Below, one piece after another: positions 35,637-43,567 of a stretch of 64,000 nucleotides of DNA. The notes under the pieces were generated by a model. It had not been told where the DNA came from. It saw only the letters and a list, made by a program, of their open reading frames with translations, and did not search any database. Position numbers and translations under genes: made by a program. The stretch spans positions 124,001 to 188,000 of the forward strand of contig NZ_RBZU01000012.1 in assembly GCF_003628125.1 (NCBI RefSeq). Direction: 5' to 3'. The stretch's first letter is position 1; the number at the start of each line of letters is the position of its first letter. The stretch comes from Pararobbsia silviterrae. GTDB lineage: Bacteria; Pseudomonadota; Gammaproteobacteria; Burkholderiales; Burkholderiaceae.

Positions 35637-35795
35637 GTCGATGCTCCAGCCAATAGATGAGGTTTCAGCATTATGTATACACAGATATCTTTTTCCTTCG
35701 GTATTTACCCTTAATTTCTCTGAAAAATCCACGATATGTATACTTGGCGGGTGTAGTCTATACTCGCCCGAAAATACAAAACCCGTCGACATTTC
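35637..35795. promoter_or_regulatory. Divergent promoter region with repeated ATGTATAC
   Basis: ATGTATAC occurs twice, at 35673-35680 and 35736-35743, with the palindromic GTATAC core. TATACT at 35759-35764 is a -10 candidate for the regulator gene. The two copies lie near the two divergent starts, as expected for FadR/GntR-type operators. Assignment is inference from position. Confidence 0.5.
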
Positions 35796-36503
35796 ATGCA
35801 AACACTGGCCCAGAACGTCACGGATACGCTGCGTGACTGGATTCTTCACGGGGAAGTCCGGCCCGGTGCGCGGCTCGAGGAGATCCCGCTGGCGGAGCAG
35901 CTCGGCGTGTCGCGTACGCCGGTGCGCGCGGCGCTCGGCACCCTAGCGACCGAGGGTTTGATCGATCATCAGCCCAAGCGCGGGTATCAGGTCCGGGCGT
36001 TCAATATGGAAGAGATCGTGGCGGCCTATGAGGTGCGCGCGGTCCTCGAGGGGCTCGCGTGCCGCAACGCGGCGTTACGGGGCCTGCCGCAAGAGCAGGC
36101 GCGGCAGCTCAAGGACTGTCTGGCGACCGGCGACCGGATCCTTGCATCGGGGACGTTGCAGCCGGAGGACCACGAGCCCTATCAGTTGATGAACGTGACG
36201 ATTCACGACACGTTGCTGGCCGCGTCGGGCAATCCGTGGGTGACGCGCTTCGCGGAGCAGGCTCAGCACATTCCGTTCGCCTCGGACCGGATCGTGCTCT
36301 GGGACGATCACGCGATCATTCTTCGATCGCACGGGGACCATCACCGCATCATCGAAGCCGTGATGGCGAGAGACGGACAACGGGCTGAGCAATTGATGCG
36401 CGAGCACGTCTATTACGCGGGGATCATCCTGCGTCGCAACTACGAGCAGGTGCTTGCGGCTGACGAGGCGGGTGCGCGCACGAGACGGGAGCACGCGCGA
36501 TAA
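35796..36503 (+). CDS. GntR/FadR-subfamily transcriptional regulator
   Basis: 235 residues. An N-terminal winged helix-turn-helix (residues ~5-70: DWILHGEVRPGARLEE, LAEQLGVSRTPVRAALGTLATEGLI) is followed by an FCD effector domain with the metal-ligand-like pattern (YEVRAVLEGLACRNAA, HDTLLAASGNPWV, HHRIIEAVMARDGQRAEQLMREHV). FCD regulators usually respond to organic acids. It is divergent from the SDR-liv-SDR-flavoprotein operon and is its likely local regulator. Confidence 0.9.
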   Translation: MQTLAQNVTDTLRDWILHGEVRPGARLEEIPLAEQLGVSRTPVRAALGTLATEGLIDHQPKRGYQVRAFNMEEIVAAYEVRAVLEGLACRNAALRGLPQEQARQLKDCLATGDRILASGTLQPEDHEPYQLMNVTIHDTLLAASGNPWVTRFAEQAQHIPFASDRIVLWDDHAIILRSHGDHHRIIEAVMARDGQRAEQLMREHVYYAGIILRRNYEQVLAADEAGARTRREHAR

Positions 36504-36535
36504 GTATTCGCGGAGATTACATATTGCTGCGTATC

Positions 36536-36750
36536 CTGCTTCCTGGCGCGCGTATGCATATCCGTGAGCCCCTATCGCTGAGCCATTCGATTTCGCTCGG
36601 CGCATGCAACATATCGGCGAAGCGATTTTCGATCGCAGCGAGCATGACGTCACGCACCGCGTCACCGCTATGGCCGCCGGTCGTTGCGGCCCAGCTCATC
36701 GCTTCTCGGTCGCGGCAATCGAGAGTGAACATCACGCGAAGGCGTAAGCG
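36536..36750 (-). pseudogene. IS3-family transposase fragment (integrase core)
   Basis: The minus strand encodes LRLRVMFTLDCRDREAMSWAATTGG, then DVMLAAIENRF and APSEIEWLSDRGS. This is the middle of an IS3-family OrfB, including the DDE-domain segment around SDNGS. Similarity then breaks into unrelated sequence. Both ends are missing and there is no start of its own, so it is a dead remnant. Confidence 0.75.
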
Positions 36751-36785
36751 CCCCTGTCAAGGAGACATCGGTCGATAGATGTTCG

Positions 36786-36872
36786 AGGCGATGGTTAGCC
36801 GAGGCATGTACTGCGTCGGCGGGACGTCGTCGCCCAACGATTCGTGGGGACGGTCGTCGTCGGAATGAATGT
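36786..36872 (-). pseudogene. IS3-family transposase fragment (C-terminal end)
   Basis: Encodes DDDRPHESLGDDVPPTQYMPRL, the characteristic C-terminal end of another IS3-family OrfB. On the minus strand it lies upstream of the core-domain fragment, the wrong order for one gene, so at least two different elements left pieces here. Confidence 0.7.
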
Positions 36873-37393
36873 CGGCGCAGGGTTGCATAGGATCGGTGAT
36901 CCCGAGGCCCTGATCGGATTTCGCAGTCCCCTGATCCGCACGCGCGGCACCTGTAGCGGCGAGTCTGTTCCCGAATATCCTGAGCTCGCGATACGTCTGT
37001 CCAGCAAGGTAGCAGGCGATTTTGTCTCGCAATGACGGCACTGCGCGCGGAGGGCTGCGGCGAAAGTTAAACGGTTTCGCAGAGACCGAGCACCGATTGG
37101 GGGCTGTGATCTGCGGACACGCAAGGGACTTACTTAGTTAAGGACGTTGATGTACTTTGACAGGTGAACGGCGGGGGAGAGGATAAAAAATCCTTAACGA
37201 TCGAAGGCGATCGGATACCTTGTCGTACTCGAACGGCTGGCCGTCTATTGAGCCCATGCAATCGGTGCGAGCGGGCTGGCTGAACAGGTGTAGAAGACCG
37301 AGTTCGGCCAGGAGGGGACATCCACGAGAGTCCGCATTGGAGCAGCATAGTGCTTTCACTAACTTTCTCGCGGGTCGCGGAGATCGCTGCAAA
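36873..37393. other. Stretch without a supportable gene
   Basis: Open frames here are short and on both strands, with no recognisable domains or ribosome-binding sites. Base composition is less GC-biased than in the neighbouring operons, fitting decayed mobile or laterally acquired DNA between the IS3 fragments and the immunity-like gene. Confidence 0.4.
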
Positions 37394-37840
37394 TCAATCG
37401 TTGTTGTGCCCTGGACTTCGGACTGGATACTCGGCCAGAAGCTCCCGGCATTGCAGGATGATTGCGGGCAAGAACGTCTGGTCAATCGATCCCTTGAACT
37501 CATGCGCCTCCGCCATGTGGTCGGGCGTGATATGAATCTCCACGTCAATGCGCCCACCTGTGCTTGCAGTCAGCGTGGCTGCGAGATTGGGCTCCATGCA
37601 TTGGAGTTTGGCCGCACCGGACAGAGATTCGTAAAGGCGCTCGCATCCTTCCAACAAGCCCTCGACTTCACTCAAATGAACGATGGGACCCATCACTGAA
37701 ACAGACGACCGAGAGGAGTCGTATTGTGCTGTCACGTGCAACCAATTCCCATCCCAATAGTCCTCAGCCGCAGGGAATTGACGGCGATGAACCCAAAGTT
37801 TCAATCCCGCAATCTGCAAGGTGGGTTGGTCTAGATTCAT
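37394..37840 (-). CDS. WapI-family immunity protein (orphan)
   Basis: 148 residues from MNLDQPTLQI. The segment QFPAAEDYWDGNWLHV (residues 21-36) is the hallmark of WapI-family immunity proteins, which protect against contact-dependent or wall-associated nuclease toxins. MEPNLAATLTAS and VEIHITPDHMAEAHEF follow the family's domain pattern. No cognate toxin (WapA/CdiA/Rhs tip) is recognisable in the window, and the surroundings are IS fragments, so it appears to be an orphan. The upstream in-frame extension is rejected because the family starts here. Confidence 0.75.
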   Translation of the reverse strand: MNLDQPTLQIAGLKLWVHRRQFPAAEDYWDGNWLHVTAQYDSSRSSVSVMGPIVHLSEVEGLLEGCERLYESLSGAAKLQCMEPNLAATLTASTGGRIDVEIHITPDHMAEAHEFKGSIDQTFLPAIILQCRELLAEYPVRSPGHNND

Positions 37841-37868
37841 GTCGGTTTGCGCGTGTATCCCGTGGCAT

Positions 37869-38108
37869 TCAGATGGTGTGTTCCTCGCGGGATAGAGACG
37901 CGAGTATATAGGTGCGTACTTCGCGCGCGCGAAGGGCCGATTTCGGGCAATCGACCTTGCACCAGCGACCGACCGCTCGGGGTCGAACTCGGTCGGCCAT
38001 CGAGCTGCCGAGTTTGACCGAGAGGCGCTTGCCCTCAAGCACGCTGCAATCGCCTTTCAAGCGAAAAACGACGCTCATCGATGGCGTGTGCGGCACCTCA
38101 TAGGCCAA
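37869..38108 (-). CDS. Hypothetical small protein upstream of the immunity gene
   Basis: 79-codon frame, Arg/Lys-rich, ending 28 bases before the WapI-like start on the same strand. It contains RLKGDCSVLEGKRLSVKLGSSM and AVGRWCKVDCPKSALRAREV. No family is recognised. In toxin-immunity loci the toxin's 3' end precedes the immunity gene, so this could be a remnant of that, but nothing in the residues proves it. It could also be spurious. Confidence 0.3.
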   Translation of the reverse strand: MAYEVPHTPSMSVVFRLKGDCSVLEGKRLSVKLGSSMADRVRPRAVGRWCKVDCPKSALRAREVRTYILASLSREEHTI

Positions 38109-38200
38109 TGAACCCCCCTTCTTTCAACGGACGAGCGACATGCTCACTCCGGTTCGCAAAGACCATCGGCACCGAGATCGAAGGAGGCATCGCAACACGA

Positions 38201-39085
38201 CTAGACGCGCTTGTTCGGCAGAGACTCGAGGCCGGGATGGTCCGCCACGATCTTCGCGATGAAGTCCATCACGGCGCGCACAGGCGGCGTGCGGCGAAGA
38301 TCACGATGGACTGCGATCCAGATGTCGCACGAGAACGGCTCGGCGTCGGGTGCGACCCGTTGCAGTCTGGCGTCGGTATCGCCGATGAAGACGGGCAGGC
38401 CGGCGACCCCGGCGCCTGCCTGGGCGGCCGTCAGATGACCATTGACGTCGTTGATTTCGCAGGCGGATGCGCGCTCACCTTGAAAACGCGCTAACCATTG
38501 CCGCCGCGGCACATCCGCAAAACCCTCGTTGTACGTGATGAATTCCCACGCCGGCGGATGGTGGAGATGAATGTATTGCCGGCTCGCATAGAGACCGAAC
38601 GGCATGCGCCCGATCTTGCGCACGACACTCGATGGTTCCTCCGGCCTGGAGAGTCGGAGGATCACATCGGCCTCGCGTCGTGCGAGTGACACCTTGCGCG
38701 TCTCGCTGGAAACCGATATCCGCACCGCCGGGTTTTGCTGGCGAAAGCTGGCCAGACGTCCGGCCAAAAAATTTGCGACCAGAACCGGCGGGGCGCTGAG
38801 CGTGACCGTGCCGCTCAAGGGCGAGCGGCTTGCGTCGATCAAGCGCTCGATGGCATACGCGCTCTCTTCCATGCCTTGCGCGAGTTCGACCACGCGCTGC
38901 CCGATGGGCGTCAATCTGCACGCTCGGGGCAGGCGTTCCAACAGACGGACCTCGACCTGTTCTTCCAGGCCGGCCAGACGCCGGCTCACCGTCGCGTGAT
39001 CCACGCCGAGATGGCGCGCGGCGCCCGATAGCGATCCGGTATGCGCGACCGCCAGCAGGTAACGAAGATTTTCCCAGTCGATCAT
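38201..39085 (-). CDS. LysR-type transcriptional regulator
   Basis: 294 residues. The winged HTH is at residues ~1-60 (NLRYLLAVAHTGSLSGAARHLGVDHATVSRRLAGLEEQ). The effector domain (LSGTVTLSAPPVLVANFLAGRL to the end) resembles the group that acts on oxidoreductase or membrane-protein genes. The start MIDWENL matches the family; 46 upstream codons are rejected. It diverges from the HPP-like membrane protein gene by 101 bases, so it probably regulates that gene and the dehalogenase-like gene after it. Confidence 0.88.
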   Translation of the reverse strand: MIDWENLRYLLAVAHTGSLSGAARHLGVDHATVSRRLAGLEEQVEVRLLERLPRACRLTPIGQRVVELAQGMEESAYAIERLIDASRSPLSGTVTLSAPPVLVANFLAGRLASFRQQNPAVRISVSSETRKVSLARREADVILRLSRPEEPSSVVRKIGRMPFGLYASRQYIHLHHPPAWEFITYNEGFADVPRRQWLARFQGERASACEINDVNGHLTAAQAGAGVAGLPVFIGDTDARLQRVAPDAEPFSCDIWIAVHRDLRRTPPVRAVMDFIAKIVADHPGLESLPNKRV

Positions 39086-39186
39086 CTGTGCGATTTTGCA
39101 GATAAGGTATGCAAGTTTGAGGATTTTCGCATGAAGGCCATTTCCATAGTATGGCGACCTCACGATCAGCTTTCCCTTGATTCCAG

Positions 39187-40179
39187 ATGAGCTTGTCAAC
39201 GCATGACGGACTTCGCGGCACACACGCCCCGGCGCTTTTCATCGGCGGGTCGCTGACGCTCTTCCTGCTGGGTGGGCTCGCGAAGATCGCGCTGATCACT
39301 GGCGTGCTGTATCTGCTGTTCCCTGAACTCGCTGCGCTCAGCTATGAGGTCTTTGTACAGCCGGCCGGTGCGTGGGCGCGCGCGCCGTTCATGCTGGCGG
39401 TCACGCCTGCCGTCACCGCGGCGATCGGCACCGGCCTCGCGCAGACCATGCGCTATGGCCTGACTTCGGTCGCGATCAGCATCGCCGCCGCCGTGCTGAT
39501 CGTCAGATTGATGCGCTCGCCGATTGCGCCGGCCGTTTCAGCGGGCTTTCTGCCGATGGTGTTCGGCATCACGAGCGGGTGGTATCCGGTATCGATTGCT
39601 GTGGTCACCTGCGCGCTCGCGATCGCATCGTTGATCCATCGGCGTGCGCGGGGCGCGATCGCGGCAGGGCCGACCGAGGCAACGCACGCTGCGTCGAAGT
39701 TCGCCGGCATCGCGCCGCCGGTTCGCCCCGAAGTCTGGTTGCCGGTCTTCGCTGCGTTTCTGCTGCTCGCGTATGGGCTCGCCACGGTCACGGGCTTGCG
39801 GCTGGTTCTGTTCCCGCCGCTGGTGGTGATCGCGCTGGAGCTGTTCGCCCATGCAAACGCCCGCGCCTGGGCGAAGCGCCCGCTCGTCTTGCCGATCGTC
39901 TGCACGATTGCGGCGAGCGCGGGTGTCGCCATGCTGTCGCTGTTCGGGCTCGGCACAGTGTCCGTCGTCACGTCGTTGCTGATCGTCATGGTGACGATGC
40001 GCGTCCTGCGCCTGCACTTTCCGCCCGCGCTGGCCATCAGCCTTCTGCCGCAGATGCTTGCGCATCCGGACTGGCATCTGGTGCCGGCGGTGCTGATCGG
40101 AACCACGACGCTGGTGGCGGTGTTTCTGCTTGCGCGGCCGCTGTTGCGCGCGCCGCGAGACGCGATGGAAGCCTGCTGA
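39187..40179 (+). CDS. HPP-like integral membrane protein
   Basis: 330 residues, about nine hydrophobic segments. The C-terminal half (LRLHFPPALAISLLPQMLAHPDWHLVPAVLIGTT) resembles the HPP membrane family. The first half has a related pattern (RSPIAPAVSAGFLPMVFGITSGWYPVSIAV), so the protein may be an internal duplication. HPP proteins include chloroplast nitrite transporters, but function in bacteria is mostly unknown. It is the first gene after the divergent LysR and is followed by the exported dehalogenase-like gene. Name by similarity of pattern only. Confidence 0.6.
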   Translation: MSLSTHDGLRGTHAPALFIGGSLTLFLLGGLAKIALITGVLYLLFPELAALSYEVFVQPAGAWARAPFMLAVTPAVTAAIGTGLAQTMRYGLTSVAISIAAAVLIVRLMRSPIAPAVSAGFLPMVFGITSGWYPVSIAVVTCALAIASLIHRRARGAIAAGPTEATHAASKFAGIAPPVRPEVWLPVFAAFLLLAYGLATVTGLRLVLFPPLVVIALELFAHANARAWAKRPLVLPIVCTIAASAGVAMLSLFGLGTVSVVTSLLIVMVTMRVLRLHFPPALAISLLPQMLAHPDWHLVPAVLIGTTTLVAVFLLARPLLRAPRDAMEAC

Positions 40180-40278
40180 TCGCCGTCATGAAGTGAGGGA
40201 CTCAGAGGCGCGTGTTCAACGCGTCGTTCGCAATATCGAGTCACCGTTATCGACGCATTTTCAATCGAGGCAAGCATC

Positions 40279-41031
40279 ATGAACCGACGGCATTTCATCG
40301 GCGCGCTCGTGGCAAGCGCTGCCGCGGGCTCAGTCAAAGCCGCGCCTGTATCGGCCGCAACGCACGGAATCAAGGCCGTGGCGTTCGACGGTATCGCATT
40401 GTTCGACCCGAGACCGATTTTCGCGCTCACGGAGCAGATGTTTCCGCAGCGAGGGGCCGCACTCGTCGCCACATGGCGTGCACGGCAGTTCGACTACACG
40501 TGGTTGCGCACGATGATCGGCCGCTACGTCGATTTCATGCAGGTGGCCGATGACGCATTGACCTTCGCCGCCGACGCGGAAAAGTTGGCGGTCACCACGC
40601 AGCAACGTCGGCAGTTGCTGGCCGGCTTCATGACGATGAAGGCGTGGCCCGACGTGGCGCCGGCTTTACGCACGCTCAAGCAGCGCGGCCTGGGTCTGGC
40701 ACCGCTCACGGACTTCAGTCTGCCCATGCTCGACGCCGCGATCAGCAATTCGCAGCTCGACGGTGTGTTCGATCATCTGCTGTCGACCGATCTCGTGAAG
40801 GCCTATAAGCCCGATCCGCGTTCCTATCAGATGGGCATCGACGCGTTCGGTCTCTCACGCGAAGAGATTGCATTCGTCGCGTTCGGCGGGTGGGATGCGG
40901 CGGGAGCAAAGGCCTTTGGCTACCGTACCCTGTGGGCCAATCGTCTCAACATGCCGACCGAGCGCCTGGGCGTCGTGCCGGACAGGATTGCCCCGGATTT
41001 CATAGGGCTGCCCGAGTTCGTGCAGGGCTAG
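40279..41031 (+). CDS. Haloacid-dehalogenase-like protein with Tat signal
   Basis: 250 residues. MNRRHFIGALVASAAAGSVKAA is a twin-arginine (RRHFIG) export signal. The body is a type-II haloacid dehalogenase fold: nucleophile region VAFDGIALFDPRPIF (Asp37), the cap with ALTFAADAEKL, and the late YKPDPRSYQMGID motif. The nucleophile loop is one residue shorter than the DxYGTLFD of L-2-haloacid dehalogenases. Export of a dehalogenase homologue is unusual, since most are cytoplasmic. It follows the HPP-like gene by about 100 bases. Real activity could be a phosphatase or dehalogenase. Confidence 0.8.
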   Translation: MNRRHFIGALVASAAAGSVKAAPVSAATHGIKAVAFDGIALFDPRPIFALTEQMFPQRGAALVATWRARQFDYTWLRTMIGRYVDFMQVADDALTFAADAEKLAVTTQQRRQLLAGFMTMKAWPDVAPALRTLKQRGLGLAPLTDFSLPMLDAAISNSQLDGVFDHLLSTDLVKAYKPDPRSYQMGIDAFGLSREEIAFVAFGGWDAAGAKAFGYRTLWANRLNMPTERLGVVPDRIAPDFIGLPEFVQG

Positions 41032-41084
41032 CAAGATCGGCAGTATTCGGCTGTTGCTGCCGTGCGTACTCAGTGAGAAACCTG

Positions 41085-41227
41085 TGTTTCATCCATGCGC
41101 TCAAGCGCGTGCGTTGCTGCGCGGCGAGGTCGAAAAACTCGACATTCGGCTGCGCGAACTGAGTGAGACGCGAGTCGTCGTGAGCCTGCTCAAGTCGATC
41201 GACACCAACGAGACTTTGCCGCTCTGA
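41085..41227 (+). pseudogene. Possible 3' gene remnant
   Basis: An open stretch of ~48 codons (more if read from the preceding gene's end) encodes a charged, helix-like segment (LLRGEVEKLDIRLRELSETRVVVSLLKSID) and then stops. It has no start signal and no family I recognise. It reads like the end of a truncated gene beside the IS fragment. Confidence 0.3.
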
Positions 41228-41254
41228 TATTTTTTTGCGTTTAAGTATTGAGGC

Positions 41255-41405
41255 ACTGGTGTGCCCAGTGAAATCCGGTCTGCAATACGTGCTCGCCTGG
41301 CGACGCAATCCTTCGAAGAAGGAGGCAGTCATGAAGCGCAAACGGTTCTCGGCCGGGCAGATCGCGGCGGACACCCTGGCAGGCGTCGACAGGGTTCCTG
41401 CGCAG
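41255..41405 (+). mobile_element. Left end of an IS3-family element with OrfA start
   Basis: ATGAAGCGCAAACGGTTCTC at 41331 encodes MKRKRFSAGQI, the standard N-terminus of an IS3-family OrfA. It is preceded by AAGGAGG and by ~75 bases that look like an element's left end. Homology fades after ~25 codons, just before the nadE stop at 41410. Only the 5' end of the element remains. Confidence 0.6.
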
Positions 41406-41409
41406 AAAC

Positions 41410-42264
41410 TCATTCTGGCCAGTCGAACGGCGTGTAGGGCAAGACCCGCTTGTGCCGGGTCGCCTCATAGAAGCGCAGCACTGTGTCGTAAATCGTGTTG
41501 CTGACCGGTTTGCATTCTAGAAAATCGTCAATCGCGTCGTATGGAATCCCGTACGCATCCTCGTCTGGACGTTGCGGACGCAGCGTTTCCAGATCGGCAG
41601 TCGGCACCTTGCAAGCGATGGCCTCGGTGACACCGAGCGCGATCGCCAATGCACGAACGCGTCGCTTATTCAAGCCTGCGAGCGGCAAAACGTCGGCGCC
41701 GCCATCGCCGAACTTTGTGAAAAATCCCATGACGGATTCCGCAGCGTGATCCGTGCCGATCACCACACCCCTATCCGCGCCTGCCATCGCGTACTGCGCG
41801 ATCATTCGTTGGCGCGCCTTGATGTTGCCGTGAACGAAATCCCGATACGCGTCGCCAGCGAACACCATGCCGCTTGCAACCAGCGATGCCAGCATGGCAT
41901 CGGCGGCAGGTTTGATATCGACAATCAGCGTTCGATCGGCACGAATGAACCCGAGCGCCTGCTGTGCGTCCGCTTCGTCATGCTGAACACCATAGGGCAA
42001 ACGTACGGCGATAAAACGCGCGTCATAGCCGTTGGAGCGGAGACGTTCGACGGCAAGCTGCGCGAGCCGGCCCGACGTGGTCGAATCGACGCCACCACTG
42101 ATGCCCAGCACATAACAGCTCAAACCGCTCTTGCGTAAATAGTCCGCGAGAAAGGCAACGCGCCGCTCGATTTCCTGTTGCACGTCAAAATGCTCCGCCA
42201 CGTACAAGGCGTCGGCGATCCGCCGTTGAACGCGAGTTCGGTCTATGGGGTCGGTGGGGTTCAT
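41410..42264 (-). CDS. nadE: Ammonia-dependent NAD synthetase
   Basis: 284 residues. NadE makes NAD from deamido-NAD, ATP and ammonia. The PP-loop LGISGGVDSTTSGRLAQLA lies near residue 55, and GTDHAAESVMGFFTKFGDGGADVLPLAGLNK near 165 is the P2/ATP-binding region. The C-terminus KRVLPYTPFDWPE is the normal end, so the gene is complete even though an IS fragment begins five bases beyond. No glutaminase domain is present, so it uses free ammonia. It stands alone on the minus strand. Confidence 0.92.
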   Translation of the reverse strand: MNPTDPIDRTRVQRRIADALYVAEHFDVQQEIERRVAFLADYLRKSGLSCYVLGISGGVDSTTSGRLAQLAVERLRSNGYDARFIAVRLPYGVQHDEADAQQALGFIRADRTLIVDIKPAADAMLASLVASGMVFAGDAYRDFVHGNIKARQRMIAQYAMAGADRGVVIGTDHAAESVMGFFTKFGDGGADVLPLAGLNKRRVRALAIALGVTEAIACKVPTADLETLRPQRPDEDAYGIPYDAIDDFLECKPVSNTIYDTVLRFYEATRHKRVLPYTPFDWPE

Positions 42265-42373
42265 CGGTCGGTTCTCGTTAGCGCGTCGCTATGTCATGCA
42301 GCAGACAAAGAAACACCCGCGGAATATGCGTATGCCTTTGGCGTCATGCTAGCCGCCGGATCGCTGGTTTCGT

Positions 42374-43219
42374 TCATCCTTGGGTTTCATAAAGCAGGCC
42401 GTATTCCTTTCCCTTTCGGGTGATGCGTGCAAAACCGAGTTCGCCCAAGTGCATGCCGGCGATCAAAAGCCCGTCCGCACTGACACGATCCAGCAGCCGC
42501 AATCGTGTGGCGGCTGCCAGGGACGCGTCTTGGTCGAAGGCGATCGATACGTCGGGCCGCTGAATCTGGATGTGAGGAAAATGAACCACGTCCCCCCAGA
42601 CCAGCAGTCCCCGATCACGCGATTCCAGAACATAGCCGGTGTGCCCGTCCGTATGCCCAGGCAGCGGCATCGCGCTGATCCCGGGGAGTACTTGCCCGTC
42701 GTCAAAGGTACGCAATCTGTCGCGATAGGCGTCGAACGCCTGACGCGCGATCAGGAAGTTACCGCGTCCCCGTTCGCTGGCGCGAGCGAGATTGCCGTCG
42801 TCCTGCCAGAACCCGATCTCTCGCCGATGCACAACGAGCTCCGCATTCGGGAACGCGACGTGTCCTGCGCGATTCACCAAGCCGCCTACGTGGTCGGGAT
42901 GCGCGTGCGTGAGCAGGATCGTGTCGATCGCGGACGGCTCGATACCGGCATGCCCCAGATTGACGTTCAGGCGGCCACCCCATTGCTTGAACCCTCCCGC
43001 CCCGCCGTCGATGAGCACGGTGTGTCCCCCTCCGCGTACGACGTAGCAGTTGATATGCACGGCGTCGGGTTCCGTCTGCCCTCCATCGCGCTGCATCCTG
43101 GACGCGTCCGACGGATCAATGTTCGACAGGAAGTCGAGGCTGGCGGTGAGATAGCCATCGCTGATGGCGGTAATCGTGAAGTCCCCGACATGCTGGTCAG
43201 GAAAGGGAAGCGTGGGCAC
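42374..43219 (-). CDS. Metallo-beta-lactamase-fold hydrolase
   Basis: 281 residues, MBL fold. The zinc motif THAHPDHVGG (His105, His107, Asp109, His110) is intact, with later ligands in LPGHTDGHTGY and the GDVVHFPH and GLLIAGMHLGE segments. No signal peptide. The AHL-lactonase/quinoprotein-type subfamilies look alike at this level, so the substrate is open. It is the last of three minus-strand genes divergent from a LysR regulator; the gap to the tautomerase gene is 18 bases. Confidence 0.88.
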   Translation of the reverse strand: MPTLPFPDQHVGDFTITAISDGYLTASLDFLSNIDPSDASRMQRDGGQTEPDAVHINCYVVRGGGHTVLIDGGAGGFKQWGGRLNVNLGHAGIEPSAIDTILLTHAHPDHVGGLVNRAGHVAFPNAELVVHRREIGFWQDDGNLARASERGRGNFLIARQAFDAYRDRLRTFDDGQVLPGISAMPLPGHTDGHTGYVLESRDRGLLVWGDVVHFPHIQIQRPDVSIAFDQDASLAAATRLRLLDRVSADGLLIAGMHLGELGFARITRKGKEYGLLYETQG

Positions 43220-43237
43220 CGTGTTTCTCCGAGCCGG

Positions 43238-43564
43238 CTAATTGCGGGCGTATAGGTTCGATGCGGCATAGCCGAAGCAACGGACGCGCGCGATGAGGCC
43301 GGTGCGATGCACGATCGCGTCGTCTAGGGCTTCGATGAACCGGTTCATGACGGCCGGCGTGCGAAACGGCTCGAGTCGGTACAGGATTTCCGCGAAGATC
43401 GGATGGCCGTGCCCATGCCGCACTTCCAGAAAAAGGACATGAACGTTCTTGAGCTCGGCATCAAGCACCTGCGTACAGAGCTCGATGCAGTCGCGCGAAA
43501 GCTCGGCAAGACGTTCCTCGGACGGCATCCGCGTCGCATCGATATGGAACGTGACGTTGGGCAT
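43238..43564 (-). CDS. Tautomerase-superfamily protein
   Basis: 108 residues. After removal of Met the protein begins Pro-Asn-Val-Thr-Phe-His-Ile, so it has the Pro1 that serves as catalytic base in the 4-oxalocrotonate tautomerase/CHMI superfamily. EELERLA-type helix and VHVLFLEVRHGHG strand positions fit a CHMI-like monomer of ~110 residues. It starts three bases after the stop of the upstream gene, so the two are coupled. A role in isomerising a ring-cleavage product is plausible. Confidence 0.75.
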   Translation of the reverse strand: MPNVTFHIDATRMPSEERLAELSRDCIELCTQVLDAELKNVHVLFLEVRHGHGHPIFAEILYRLEPFRTPAVMNRFIEALDDAIVHRTGLIARVRCFGYAASNLYARN

Positions 43565-43567
43565 GGA

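Noticed and set aside
37138-37557. 139-codon minus-strand frame overlapping the immunity gene's end
   Set aside because: It overlaps the WapI-like gene in another frame and has no recognisable motif or start signal.
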